From the NCBI GenBank assembly GCA_910589265.1, contig CAJUTQ010000055.1, positions 59,657 through 123,656 on the forward strand: DNA of 64,000 nucleotides. The letters are read 5' to 3'. Under the pieces are notes generated by a model. The model was not told the DNA's origin. It saw only the letters and a list, made by a program, of their open reading frames with translations, and ran no database searches. This DNA is from an uncultured Lachnospiraceae bacterium (GTDB taxonomy: Bacteria; Bacillota; Clostridia; Lachnospirales; Lachnospiraceae). Made by a program: the position numbers and the translations under genes. Position 1 is the stretch's first letter. Every line of letters starts with the position of its first letter. Positions 8,368-17,892 of the stretch are shown piece by piece.

Positions 8368-9851
8368 TGAGTAGTAATCAAAATGATTGTCCATCTTATT
8401 TAAAACCTGTTCCAGATATTCCAAATCTTTCTACAGAAATAAAGAAAAAAAAGAAATATCCTTTTTTCATTGGGGGATTATCTCTTCTTTTTCTCCTTGC
8501 TTTGTGTGTCTATTTATTGCTGCAGTTTCCTATAAGCGACAAAGGAAAAGTTTCAAAAGCATTTATAAAAACCTCCCAGGAAGCCTCTCTTTTGGAACAT
8601 CCATCTTTAATAGAACATTTAGGTATCTCTCAAATACAAGACCTGGCTGCTTGGGAGTCAGAAGTTTCTCTGAATCTGGAAGACATCCATAATGTGAAAG
8701 GTTTCTCCCCAGCCGTTTTAAAAGGACTTGGCTTTTATAGCAAATCCCAAGTGGATAGCCATAGGAAGATGGCCCAAAATAAGCTACGCCTTTCCTATGG
8801 CACCCTGTTTTCCCTTTCCTCTATTTCCACTTACCAAGATGGGAGCTATTATGTGGAAGCGCCAAAGTTATGGGATGGAAGTATTGTATTTCAAGCAGAC
8901 AATATAAAAACTCAATACGAGTCATCTATTTTAAACAATGATTATCCCTTCCCCTTTGAGAACAATTTCTCTCTCAATCCTTTTCAATATAAAACAACTT
9001 TGGACAAAAAGCCTACCTTAGATGAATTTCTTTTAGAACACAAAAGAGAACTTTTCTCTTTGTGGAAAAGCGCCCAAGTCTCCTCTCAAAATAAAACAGA
9101 AGAAATTCTTTTAGGGGAGGATGCTTTTCTTACAAAAAAATATACGATCACTTTTCCCAAATCCCATTGTCAACCATTATTAGAAAGTTTTTCTTCTTAC
9201 TTCTCCCAGGAAGATTCCATTCAGCTTTCCAATGACTTAACAATTCATATTTGGGTAACAAAAGATCATCTCATTAAAAAGTTTTCATTACAAAATTCAC
9301 TGCTTCTTGATCACTATCCTATGGAAATCCATCTGCTTTTATCCGGCTCTGAACTATTTACAGATAATGGAAAACTTCGTATAAAGACAACAGACAGGAA
9401 CAATAGGCCTATCATTCTATCATTAAAGAGTATCCGTTCCATTATGGAAGACTCTTCCATAGAATATGCACATACTTTTTCTTACTCCAAAGGAAGCGAG
9501 GAAATAGTCACATTGAAAGGAATATTTTCCTGGAATCCTTTGGATGATTCTCTTTCTATGGATTTATTTCTTCCTTCCAAAGGATATCATATCCATGGAA
9601 TTGGTAATTTTGAAAATGTGAACAAAGGCCAGTCTTTTTTCTTCAATGCAAAGGAACTTTCTATAAAATTTGATGAAATAGATCTCTCTCTTTCTGGCAA
9701 GTTTTCCATTGCCCCCTTAGAAGAGCCATTGAAAGCTCCTTCTCCTGCTTCCTATCAATTATTCCAAATGGCTGAAAAAGATTTTCAAGACTTAGGAGAA
9801 GAAATAAAAGAACATATTCATTCTATGATAAGATCCTATTCTTTTTTCTAA
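8367..9851 (+). CDS. Membrane-anchored protein of unknown function, 494 aa
   Basis: I do not recognise the family with confidence. The protein has a short cytoplasmic N-terminus ending in a run of lysines, one transmembrane helix (about residues 31-54), and a 430-residue extracytoplasmic part rich in Ser, Phe and beta-type sequence, with no Cys pair or catalytic motif that I can see. The ATG at 8367 overlaps the ATPase stop codon by one base and has AAGGAG upstream; earlier in-frame starts inside the ATPase gene are rejected. Its place in an ABC-2 transporter cluster suggests an accessory subunit on the outer face of the membrane. This is inference from position only. Confidence 0.8.
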   Translation: MSSNQNDCPSYLKPVPDIPNLSTEIKKKKKYPFFIGGLSLLFLLALCVYLLLQFPISDKGKVSKAFIKTSQEASLLEHPSLIEHLGISQIQDLAAWESEVSLNLEDIHNVKGFSPAVLKGLGFYSKSQVDSHRKMAQNKLRLSYGTLFSLSSISTYQDGSYYVEAPKLWDGSIVFQADNIKTQYESSILNNDYPFPFENNFSLNPFQYKTTLDKKPTLDEFLLEHKRELFSLWKSAQVSSQNKTEEILLGEDAFLTKKYTITFPKSHCQPLLESFSSYFSQEDSIQLSNDLTIHIWVTKDHLIKKFSLQNSLLLDHYPMEIHLLLSGSELFTDNGKLRIKTTDRNNRPIILSLKSIRSIMEDSSIEYAHTFSYSKGSEEIVTLKGIFSWNPLDDSLSMDLFLPSKGYHIHGIGNFENVNKGQSFFFNAKELSIKFDEIDLSLSGKFSIAPLEEPLKAPSPASYQLFQMAEKDFQDLGEEIKEHIHSMIRSYSFF

Positions 9852-10070
9852 GGTACCTATTCAAACTCTGAAAGATAGGAAATGTTTTTAGAATTATACA
9901 TGAAGATAAAAATACCTGCTGGAAAGATACAAAATATATGCTCTCTTTCCAGTAGACAATACTTCCTGCTATTTCAAAAAACTCCTAATATAATGGTTTC
10001 TATCCTAATTGAAAGAGTTACCATAGGTCACTGTAACCCATAGAGGAATTTTTGTAAAAATTCTCCTTTG

Positions 10071-10099
10071 TTGACTTTCTTCCTATTATTCCGTATAAT
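10071..10099 (+). promoter_or_regulatory. Promoter of the ABC-2 permease pair
   Basis: TTGACT, a 17-nt spacer and TATAAT lie 44 nt before the TTG start of the first permease. This is a near-consensus sigma-A promoter, so the permeases can be transcribed separately from the ATPase gene. Confidence 0.78.
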
Positions 10100-10142
10100 A
10101 ATACCCAATTATTTAAACAATTAAGAAAAAGGAGGATTTCCC

Positions 10143-11339
10143 TTGGGAAGATTTTTTACCTATATTACATTGGAATGGAAACGGGCATTTCTGCTTTTAC
10201 CCCAGTTTTTTCTTGGTGGTGTTATAGCTGTCATCTTTGTCAGCGTCTTGACCTTTTCTGTTTCAAAAATACTCCATCCTATAGAAGATCGTCCAAAAGC
10301 AACCATTGCCCTTGTTATGCAGGAATCCTCCCCCCTATTTCAAACTGTTATGGCTTATGTGAAAGAGATTGAAAGCGTCTCTTCTTTTTGTTCTTTTGAA
10401 CAAATGGAAAAGGAGGAAGCTTTACGGCTTCTTGACTCCCGCCGCATTTCTGCTGTTTTTCTTGTACCTGAACGACAAGTGGAAAGTATTTTAGATGGCA
10501 CGAATCTTCCCATCCATGTTCTTCTGCCCTCTGGCTCCTCCCTTACTTCTGCTCTTATACTAGATTTAACCAATGCAGGGGGGCTTGTTTTACGTTCTGC
10601 ACAAGCTGGCGTTTATTCCCTTTCTGATATTTATAAGGAACAACCAATTCCTGAAAATGTGGACTCCCTTTCCTGGATACTCAATTTGGAAAACTTGCAG
10701 TTTTTTGCATCTAGAGAAGAGCTCTTTTGTGAAGAGACGGTTTCTGCCACTGGCGATCTCACTATTCGTCAATACTATCTTTCATCTTCCCTAGCCTTTT
10801 GTCTCCTTTTGCTAGGAATTCCCTGTGCCCCTTTTTTAAAAACAGACAACCTTGCATTCCAAAGAAAATTAGCCATATATGGTTTAAAAAACTATATACA
10901 AATTTTCGTAAAAGCATCTTCTGTATTCCTCCTTTTACTTATCTTTTCCCCTGTATTATTTCTTCTCCTATTTTATTTTAAAATTCTCACTTTAAGCACC
11001 TTACCTGCCTTTTCTATGAGCTTTTTCTTTATCTTGCTCTTTATATCCTTTTATACGGTCTTGCTCTTTGAGTTTGCTCCTACTAAAACTGCTGGCATAT
11101 ACTTTATCTTTCTCTTTTCCCTTTTTCTTCATTTTTTATCTGGAGGCTTCCTTCCATCACCTTTTTTTCCTTCTGTTATAGAAAATGTAGGCTCTCTACT
11201 CCCCTCCTCCTTTATGATAAAAGGGATAGGCTCCTTTGCAACAGCAGTCCCAACAACCCTTCCTCTCTTTTGCTACAGCCTTATCTGTTATTTACTCTCT
11301 GTCTGCATTCGTATTTTTAAAAAGGAGGATTCCCAATGA
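10143..11339 (+). CDS. ABC-2 type transporter permease
   Basis: A 398-residue integral membrane protein with the ABC-2 layout: one N-terminal helix (about 15-40), a 150-residue extracytoplasmic domain, and about six helices in the C-terminal half. The start is TTG at 10143, with AAGGAGG 7 nt upstream; no ATG is equally placed. The last codons overlap the next permease by 4 nt (ATGA), which indicates translational coupling. It probably pairs with that protein as a heterodimeric channel served by the ATPase at 7663-8367. Substrate unknown. Confidence 0.82.
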   Translation: MGRFFTYITLEWKRAFLLLPQFFLGGVIAVIFVSVLTFSVSKILHPIEDRPKATIALVMQESSPLFQTVMAYVKEIESVSSFCSFEQMEKEEALRLLDSRRISAVFLVPERQVESILDGTNLPIHVLLPSGSSLTSALILDLTNAGGLVLRSAQAGVYSLSDIYKEQPIPENVDSLSWILNLENLQFFASREELFCEETVSATGDLTIRQYYLSSSLAFCLLLLGIPCAPFLKTDNLAFQRKLAIYGLKNYIQIFVKASSVFLLLLIFSPVLFLLLFYFKILTLSTLPAFSMSFFFILLFISFYTVLLFEFAPTKTAGIYFIFLFSLFLHFLSGGFLPSPFFPSVIENVGSLLPSSFMIKGIGSFATAVPTTLPLFCYSLICYLLSVCIRIFKKEDSQ

Positions 11340-12376
11340 AAAAAATATGTTTTCTTTTTTGGCTCTTATGTAAGCGTTCCTTAAAAAAACCTTCTTTTCT
11401 CATTATATTACTAGCTTTCCCCCTTTCAGGCTTTCTTTTTGCTTCTGTCTCCAAAGAAGAGGAAACTGGACTTTTGGTAGCCCTTTATGGAGAAGAAGGG
11501 GATGATTTCTCCACCTCTATTATTCACCGCCTATGCCAATCAGACTATCATCTTCTATCTTTCTATAATTGCAGTTCCATAGAGAATCTAAAAAAAGATG
11601 TTCTAACAGGAAGAGCGCAATGGGGATATATATTTCCCAAAGACTTTGAAACCCGCTTGCAGACAGGCAAAGCTAGAGAAAGTATTTCTGTCCTTTCCTC
11701 CCCTTCCTCCCTCTTTGTTCCTGTCTCCAATGAAATTGTTTTTTCCAGAGTTATGGAATCCCATTCCCTTTTTTTATTAAAGCAATCATTGGAAGAAAAC
11801 TTCCCTTCCTCTTCTTCCTTGTTTTCTATGGCGGAAAATTTTTATGAGCATCATTTAACCTCTAAGTCCTCCTTCTCTTTTCAATATTCTTTTAAAGATG
11901 CAGCATCCATAGGCAGGTTACATCCTCCTTCTATTATCATGGCCTCCTTCCCTGGTTTTGCTTCTGTTTTCGTATTTCTGGCCGCCCTAACTGGTATATT
12001 AAGCTATGAAAAGGATAAAGAACAGAGGATTTTTTCCTCTGTTCCCTACACCTTTTCCCCTGTTCTTCCCATTCTTTCTATCCTGTCCCCTTCTGTCCTG
12101 GCAGGAGCTTTTGCCCTCCTTGGCCTCTATGCTGCTAGGCAGGGACAGGGATTTTTTATAGATATCGTCAAAATGGCCTTTTATATTCTCCTTCTTTTAG
12201 TTTATTGCCTTTTATTAAAATTGCTTTTTAGAAACTTTACAAGGTTAAGTTTTGTTATTCCCTTTCTGCTTTTGGGAAGCCTTATTTTCAGCCCTGTATT
12301 TATTGATTTTGGTTCCTTTTCTCCGTTCTTTCGAATTCTCTCTTTTTTGTTTCCTCCTACTTTTTATCTCCTTTAA
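11336..12376 (+). CDS. ABC-2 type transporter permease, second subunit
   Basis: A 346-residue membrane protein with the same plan as its neighbour: a first helix after a basic N-terminus (about 18-37), a Ser-rich extracytoplasmic domain, and five to six helices towards the C-terminus. It overlaps the upstream permease by 4 nt and has AAAAAGGAGGA just before its ATG. The gene ends only 12 nt from the convergent dapL stop codon, with no clear terminator in the gap. Sequence similarity to the first permease appears low, so the pair is probably a functional heterodimer rather than a recent duplication. Confidence 0.8.
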   Translation: MKKICFLFWLLCKRSLKKPSFLIILLAFPLSGFLFASVSKEEETGLLVALYGEEGDDFSTSIIHRLCQSDYHLLSFYNCSSIENLKKDVLTGRAQWGYIFPKDFETRLQTGKARESISVLSSPSSLFVPVSNEIVFSRVMESHSLFLLKQSLEENFPSSSSLFSMAENFYEHHLTSKSSFSFQYSFKDAASIGRLHPPSIIMASFPGFASVFVFLAALTGILSYEKDKEQRIFSSVPYTFSPVLPILSILSPSVLAGAFALLGLYAARQGQGFFIDIVKMAFYILLLLVYCLLLKLLFRNFTRLSFVIPFLLLGSLIFSPVFIDFGSFSPFFRILSFLFPPTFYLL

Positions 12377-12388
12377 TTTCCTCTATCT

Positions 12389-13603
12389 TTACAGCTTGCG
12401 AATCCTATCCATTGCCTCCACTGTATTTTCATAACTTCCAAATGCAGTGAGGCGAAAATATCCTTCTCCACTTGGACCAAATCCAGCTCCTGGCGTTCCT
12501 ACTACCCCTGCTTCCTTTAGCAAATAATCGAAAAATTCCCAAGAGGTCATCTTATCAGGAGTTTTCATCCATATGTAAGGAGCGTTGATTCCACCAAAAA
12601 CTTCATAGCCTGCCTCCTTAAGTCCCTTACTTATATAGGCTGCATTTTTCATATAATTAGCTATTTGTACCCTCAGTTCCTTCTGCCCTTCCTTGGAATA
12701 AACAGCCTCTCCCGCCCTCTGTATAATATAGGGGGCTCCGTTATACTTTGTGCCATGGCGTCTTGCCCAAAGGGTATTTAAGGAAACTTCCCCACATTTT
12801 AAATCTTTGGGTACTACTGTATATCCTAGCCTCGTGCCAGTAAATCCTGCGTTTTTTGAAAAAGACTTTAACTCAATAGCGCAAGTCTTTGCCCCTTCAC
12901 ACTCATAAATAGAATGAGGTACATCTTCCTGGGAAATATAAGCCTCATAGGCGGCATCAAATAAAAGAATAGCCCCCTCTTTGTTTCCGTAATCTACCCA
13001 TCTTTGGAGCTGTTCCTTCGTAAGGGTTGTACCCGTTGGATTATTGGGAAAACAAAGATAAATCATATCTGGAGCTTTTTTTGGAAGTTCTGGTATAAAA
13101 TGATTTTCCATTGTGCATGGCATGTAAGTAACCTGACTCCATGTTTCTTTATCTTTGTCATATGTTCCTGTCCTTCCTGCCATTACATTACTATCTACAT
13201 ACACAGGATAAACGGGATCGCAAACTCCAATGGTATTTTCTATACTAAAAATCTCCTGAATATTTCCTGCGTCGCATTTTGCCCCATCAGATACAAAGAT
13301 CTCGTCTATTTCAATGTCACAACCTCTTTTTTTATAATCCTTTTCCACAATGGCCTTTCTCAAAAACTCGTATCCCAAGTCTGGCCCATAACCATGGAAT
13401 GTTTCTTTTTCTCCCATTTCATCTACTGCCTTTCTCAAGGCTTTGAGAATAGTTGGGGCTAAAGGCTGGGTTACATCTCCAATTCCCAGGCGAATGACTT
13501 TTCTATGGGGGTTTTCCTCTATAAAATTTCTCACCTTTTTATCAATAGCAGAAAATAAATAGCTACCTTGAAGTTTTAAATAATTTTCATTTATTTTAAA
13601 CAT
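12389..13603 (-). CDS. dapL: LL-diaminopimelate aminotransferase
   Basis: DapL converts tetrahydrodipicolinate directly to LL-2,6-diaminopimelate with glutamate as amino donor, bypassing the succinylase and acetylase routes of lysine and peptidoglycan-precursor synthesis. The 404-residue fold-type I PLP enzyme begins with the family's typical NENYLKLQGSYLFSAI stretch. It also has FPNNPTGT, and the PLP lysine in KSFSKNAGFTGTRLGY near residue 250. It lies 3 nt downstream of dapF, so the two consecutive pathway steps are co-transcribed. Confidence 0.96.
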   Translation of the reverse strand: MFKINENYLKLQGSYLFSAIDKKVRNFIEENPHRKVIRLGIGDVTQPLAPTILKALRKAVDEMGEKETFHGYGPDLGYEFLRKAIVEKDYKKRGCDIEIDEIFVSDGAKCDAGNIQEIFSIENTIGVCDPVYPVYVDSNVMAGRTGTYDKDKETWSQVTYMPCTMENHFIPELPKKAPDMIYLCFPNNPTGTTLTKEQLQRWVDYGNKEGAILLFDAAYEAYISQEDVPHSIYECEGAKTCAIELKSFSKNAGFTGTRLGYTVVPKDLKCGEVSLNTLWARRHGTKYNGAPYIIQRAGEAVYSKEGQKELRVQIANYMKNAAYISKGLKEAGYEVFGGINAPYIWMKTPDKMTSWEFFDYLLKEAGVVGTPGAGFGPSGEGYFRLTAFGSYENTVEAMDRIRKL

Positions 13604-13606
13604 TCT

Positions 13607-14440
13607 CTATCCTTTCATTTCTCCAAAAAAAACCGTTGTAGCAGGTCCTGTCATATAAACCTTATTCTTTTTCTCATCCCACTCTATGTCTAGTTCTCCT
13701 CCCAGGAGGCGAACCTTTGCCTTTGGCAGCGACAATTTATTTAAACAAGCGGCCACCACTGTAGCACAGGCCCCTGTCCCACAGGCAAGAGTTTCCCCAG
13801 ATCCCCTCTCCCATACCCGCATTTCAATGAGGGATGGATTTATCACTTGTGCAAATTCTGTATTGGTTCTCTTAGGAAAACAAATATGTCTTTCAAAAGA
13901 CGGCCCAATCTTTTCTAAGTCAAGTTCTGCCACATTATCTACAAAAATGACAGCGTGGGGGTTCCCCATAGAGATGCATGTCATTTTATAACTCACTCCT
14001 TCCACCTCTATTTCCTCCCCAATCACCTGTTGGTTCTTTGAAATAACAGGGATTTTATCAGCATGAAGCTCTGGTTTCCCCATATCTACCTGAACCTTTT
14101 TTACCTCTCCTCCTTCTATCTTTAAATCCAAATATTTTATACCAGCTAATGTCTCAATACTGAGCTTTGTCTTTTCTGTCCATCCATTATCATACACATA
14201 CTTTCCCACACAACGAATGCCGTTGCCGCACATCTCTGCCCTGGAACCATCTGCATTATACATTTCCATCTCAAAGTCAGCCTTTTGGGAGTTATTAATG
14301 AAAATAGCCCCATCACTTCCTACTCCAAAATGTCGATTACTAACAGCCTTGGCAATTTCTCCTCTGTTTCCCTTTACGTCCCCCCTGCCGTCAAAATATA
14401 CATAATCATTGCCACATCCTTGCATTTTCACAAATTTCAT
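13607..14440 (-). CDS. dapF: Diaminopimelate epimerase
   Basis: DapF interconverts LL- and meso-diaminopimelate using two cysteines as acid and base. Both are present: Cys71 in EMCGNGIRC and Cys220 in LACGTGAC. The 277-residue length, the N-terminal KMQGCGNDYVYFD motif and the GNPHAV segment are normal. The start codon overlaps the end of the upstream DUF6056-like gene by 4 nt (ATGA), which implies coupled translation; dapL follows 3 nt later. The product feeds lysine and cell-wall synthesis. Confidence 0.97.
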   Translation of the reverse strand: MKFVKMQGCGNDYVYFDGRGDVKGNRGEIAKAVSNRHFGVGSDGAIFINNSQKADFEMEMYNADGSRAEMCGNGIRCVGKYVYDNGWTEKTKLSIETLAGIKYLDLKIEGGEVKKVQVDMGKPELHADKIPVISKNQQVIGEEIEVEGVSYKMTCISMGNPHAVIFVDNVAELDLEKIGPSFERHICFPKRTNTEFAQVINPSLIEMRVWERGSGETLACGTGACATVVAACLNKLSLPKAKVRLLGGELDIEWDEKKNKVYMTGPATTVFFGEMKG

Positions 14441-15780
14441 TTGTATTCCCCCTTTTCTTCTATGACAATTGTATCCAGTCCATAATACTTTCCAATGTCC
14501 ACATTAGGCCATTCATCAGGCTTATCTTTCATGTCCTCCCATGGATTATATACAGACTTTTTCTTGATTTCTTCTACTTTTATATTCCTGCCTCCCTTAT
14601 CCCTCTCTTCCTGAATGTACGACTCTCTCCTTCGATTACTTACATAAGTGTGAGCTGTATCCATAAGAGCATTATAATAAGTAAACAAAAAAAGAAGAAG
14701 AAGGCTGCCAAAGGCTGCTATCCTCCACTTTTTATCCACAAGGGCAGCTGTCCTTTCATAAACGGTCAAAGCTCCAATTATAAGGAAAGTAGCACATCCA
14801 AACATGGAACGCTCTGGATAATAAGGGGAGAGAATCATACTAAAATTACATGCAAGGGCAAGAAGAAGAAAAAGAAGAGGCAGACATCTTTCCTTTTTGT
14901 TTTCCACAGTCATAAAAAATACAATGTACAAAAATGTAAAAATCATACATAACGGAAGAAGATGCTCATAGAGCATGTTTACTGCCCCTGTCCACCTAGA
15001 CTCTAAGGTTACAAGATCCAGGCTATTCCCTCCCATTCCCTCTGCCCGTATATAGTTTCCTGGGGCAGCCATCATCATTCCAAACCCTGCTACATTCCCT
15101 GCCAGGCCTGCAAAAGTCCAGGCAGGAAGTTTTTTCTTCTGTAACAGCTTATATTCTGCCATGAAAATTGCTGCTCCTAAAATGCAGCCACCGGAAATCG
15201 TTTCATTACACCATCCTGCAATGATACCTGGAAAGAAGAAAAAAAGCTGTAATCCTTGTTTCTTCAGCCCCTCACCCACATTTTTTCCATCCCACAAGGC
15301 CCTGTACGGTATAAGAAATAGAAGTACAATGACAGTAACCCAGAGGTAATTGCAGGCTCCTGTCATCCATAGCATTGTCTCAGCATAGGCAGGAATGAAA
15401 AACCAGGCTGCCATAGCTGTAAGAAACAAATATTCTCCTTTCATAAATCTCCTTCTTCCAGCTAATTTTAAGAGAAGAATAAGATAAGATACATATACAA
15501 ACCCAGTGACTATATTAAAAATAGGTTTTCCTATGAGAAGAAAGGTTTGGAGGAGAAAGAAAATAACCGTTCTTCCAGCCCAATGGTGATAATGAATATA
15601 CAAAGATCTAATAACATCTCCCATATGTTCCACTCTCCTGTCTGTCAAGTAAATAAAGGAGTACGTATAGTCATCGGTAATCTTTGGAGTGAAACAGTTT
15701 AATAAAAAAAATCCTAAAAATATTACAAAGCATATGTTTAAAAACATATGATCTTTCCCTAAAGAAAAGCCTTTTTTCAT
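14437..15780 (-). CDS. Polytopic membrane protein, DUF6056-like
   Basis: A 447-residue protein with about 10-11 predicted membrane helices. A conserved N-terminal extracytoplasmic motif (PKITDDYTYSF, then HYHHWAGR) and a GACNYLW loop resemble the DUF6056 group of glycosyltransferase-C-like membrane proteins. That assignment comes from memory of the motif pattern. In GT-C enzymes an acidic pair in the first outer loop is catalytic, which the DD here would fit. The gene is translationally coupled to dapF. Role unknown. Confidence 0.7.
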   Translation of the reverse strand: MKKGFSLGKDHMFLNICFVIFLGFFLLNCFTPKITDDYTYSFIYLTDRRVEHMGDVIRSLYIHYHHWAGRTVIFFLLQTFLLIGKPIFNIVTGFVYVSYLILLLKLAGRRRFMKGEYLFLTAMAAWFFIPAYAETMLWMTGACNYLWVTVIVLLFLIPYRALWDGKNVGEGLKKQGLQLFFFFPGIIAGWCNETISGGCILGAAIFMAEYKLLQKKKLPAWTFAGLAGNVAGFGMMMAAPGNYIRAEGMGGNSLDLVTLESRWTGAVNMLYEHLLPLCMIFTFLYIVFFMTVENKKERCLPLLFLLLALACNFSMILSPYYPERSMFGCATFLIIGALTVYERTAALVDKKWRIAAFGSLLLLFLFTYYNALMDTAHTYVSNRRRESYIQEERDKGGRNIKVEEIKKKSVYNPWEDMKDKPDEWPNVDIGKYYGLDTIVIEEKGEYK

Positions 15781-15796
15781 TTCTCATACCATACCT

Positions 15797-16345
15797 TTAT
15801 GTCTTCATTAATGTTACGATCATCTTTGCTGTCTGATCCAAAGGGTTTCCACTATCCATACTGAGCTTTTGTATATAGCGGTGCGCCTCTTTTTCTGTCA
15901 TTTTATTTCTTTCCATAAGGAGTTCCTTTGCCTCTATAATGGCCCTTGTGCCTTCCCCATCTCTTTTTCTTGGACTTTTTCTTCTCTTTCTCCTTCTTCT
16001 ATCTAAATCCTCTGTCATCTTTCCTATAGTCTGTATAAAGTCATGTACCTTTATAGGTAAAGGAAGGAAGACGATATTCCCATCTTCACATTCATTCCAA
16101 TGTGTTTTTGAAGCAATAAGAAGCATATCAAAATAGGGAGGCAGGCAGCTATATAAATCCATATGCATCATATCCTTTAGCTTATATCCACATACAATAA
16201 GACCATCCTCCAGTCCGTCCATGCTCTGCATTGCCTGGGCCCCTGTTGTGCATACGCTGTTAACGGAAAATCCGTTTTTCATTAAAAGGTTTCGGAGCTG
16301 TTTCCCGTCTTCCAGTTTGGGAAAGACGATAATAATATCGGTCAA
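15797..16345 (-). CDS. ANTAR-domain RNA-binding response-regulator-like protein
   Basis: A 182-residue protein with an N-terminal receiver-like half (1-110) and a C-terminal ANTAR helical bundle (about 118-178), as in AmiR/NasT-type antiterminators. The receiver part is atypical: the usual DD pair and phosphorylated Asp are not evident, so it may be a pseudo-receiver. A basic linker (RRRRKRRKSPRKR) joins the halves. ANTAR proteins bind paired hairpins in leader RNAs. The gene lies 50 nt downstream of glnA in the same direction, a known arrangement in clostridia, so it probably regulates nitrogen genes including glnA. Confidence 0.83.
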   Translation of the reverse strand: MTDIIIVFPKLEDGKQLRNLLMKNGFSVNSVCTTGAQAMQSMDGLEDGLIVCGYKLKDMMHMDLYSCLPPYFDMLLIASKTHWNECEDGNIVFLPLPIKVHDFIQTIGKMTEDLDRRRRKRRKSPRKRDGEGTRAIIEAKELLMERNKMTEKEAHRYIQKLSMDSGNPLDQTAKMIVTLMKT

Positions 16346-16395
16346 TTTACTCCTCCTCCTTTCTGGAATCTGGTTCTTCTATGTTCAGAAGCATC

Positions 16396-17727
16396 TTAGT
16401 AACGGCTTAAATACTGGTCAACTTCCCATGTATGAACTTGGAGGCAGTACTCAGCCCACTCTGCTTTCTTTCTTTCAATATATCTCTTTGCTATCTGTCC
16501 TCCCATTACTTCCTTCATTAGCTCATCTTTCTCTAATTCTTCAATGGCCTCTCCTAAGGATGCGGGAAGCCTTTCTATTCCTATCTTCTTTCTCTCTGCC
16601 TCCGTCATTCCATTAAGATTCCTTCCAAGACTTTTTGGCGGTTTTTTCTTATTTTGTATTCCGTCTAAGCCTGCCGTTAAACAGGCTGCCAGAAGGAGAT
16701 AGGGATTACAGGAAGGATCCGGGCTTCGCAGCTCAATTCTTGTTCCCTCTCCTCTGACAGAGGGAATACGGACAAGAGAGCTTCTGTTTGTGTCGCTCCA
16801 GGCAATATAAACAGGAGATTCAAATCCAGGCACAAGCCGCTTATAAGAATTCACAAGGGGATTAGCCAAAGCTGTTATTCCTTTCATGTGCTCCAGCAAA
16901 CCTCCTATGAAATAATAAGCTTCCTGGCTTAATCCCCGTTCATCCTTTTCGTCTGCAAAAATGTTCTTCCCATTTTTTGACAGTGACATATTTGTATGCA
17001 TTCCAGACCCACTCACTCCACATTTTGGCTTTGGCATGAAGGTGGCATGAAGTCCATGTCTTTTAGCAATTGTTTTTACAGCTAGCTTAAAGGTCATAAT
17101 ATTATCTGCTGCAGTAAGTGCCTCACCATATCGAAAATCTATTTCATGCTGTCCTGGGGCCGCCTCATGATGGGACGCCTCAATCTCAAATCCCATTTCT
17201 TCCAACGTAAGTACAATATCCCTCCTTGCATTTTCTCCAAAATCAACAGGGCCCATATCAAAATATCCTGCCTGTTCATGGGTAAATGTAGTAGGAAGCC
17301 CATTATCATCTGTATGAAAGAGAAAAAATTCGCATTCTGGACCTACGTCAAAGCTATACCCCATATCCTCTGCCTTCTTAACTGCCCTTTTTAAAATATA
17401 TCTGGGATCCCCCTCAAAAGGGCTTCCATCTATAGTATGGACATCGCAGATAACTCTAGCCACCTTTCCCTGCTTTGGCCTCCAGGGAAAAATATTTAAC
17501 GTTTGAAAATCTGGGTAAAGAAACATTTCTGATTGCTCTACTCCTACAAATCCTTCCACTGCCGAACCGTCAAACATCACCTTGTTTTGAAAAGCTTTAT
17601 CCAATTGGCTGGAAGTAATGGCTACATTTTTCATGATGCCGAAAATATCTGTAAATTGAAGACGGATAAATTCAATATCCTCTTGTGCGACTAACTGCTC
17701 CACTTCCTTCTTTGTCCTCTGATTCAT
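16396..17727 (-). CDS. glnA: Glutamine synthetase, type I
   Basis: GlnA makes glutamine from glutamate, ammonia and ATP in a cytoplasmic dodecamer. The 443-residue length, MFDGSAVEGF near the N-terminus, the metal-site segments GPECEFFLF and EIEASHHEAAPGQHEID, GSGMHTNMSL, and NRSSLVRIP are all present. The length fits the GSI-alpha form, which lacks the adenylylation loop of GSI-beta, as usual in Firmicutes. The start ATG at 17727 lies after AAAGGAGCAAAAGAG. The 165-nt leader contains two or three small hairpins. Co-direction with the ANTAR gene suggests control by antitermination. Confidence 0.97.
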   Translation of the reverse strand: MNQRTKKEVEQLVAQEDIEFIRLQFTDIFGIMKNVAITSSQLDKAFQNKVMFDGSAVEGFVGVEQSEMFLYPDFQTLNIFPWRPKQGKVARVICDVHTIDGSPFEGDPRYILKRAVKKAEDMGYSFDVGPECEFFLFHTDDNGLPTTFTHEQAGYFDMGPVDFGENARRDIVLTLEEMGFEIEASHHEAAPGQHEIDFRYGEALTAADNIMTFKLAVKTIAKRHGLHATFMPKPKCGVSGSGMHTNMSLSKNGKNIFADEKDERGLSQEAYYFIGGLLEHMKGITALANPLVNSYKRLVPGFESPVYIAWSDTNRSSLVRIPSVRGEGTRIELRSPDPSCNPYLLLAACLTAGLDGIQNKKKPPKSLGRNLNGMTEAERKKIGIERLPASLGEAIEELEKDELMKEVMGGQIAKRYIERKKAEWAEYCLQVHTWEVDQYLSRY

Positions 17728-17892
17728 CTTGACTCTTTTGCTCCTTTCCCATGGAACTATCCCTCTGATTCATGAACCATTTCCAATCATAGAAAATCCT
17801 CTATGAAAATACAAGTAAAAAAGGACTGGTCCCAAAATGAATTGTTGGGAATAAAATGAATAGTTGCTAAATAAGATATAGAAAAGAAAAGA

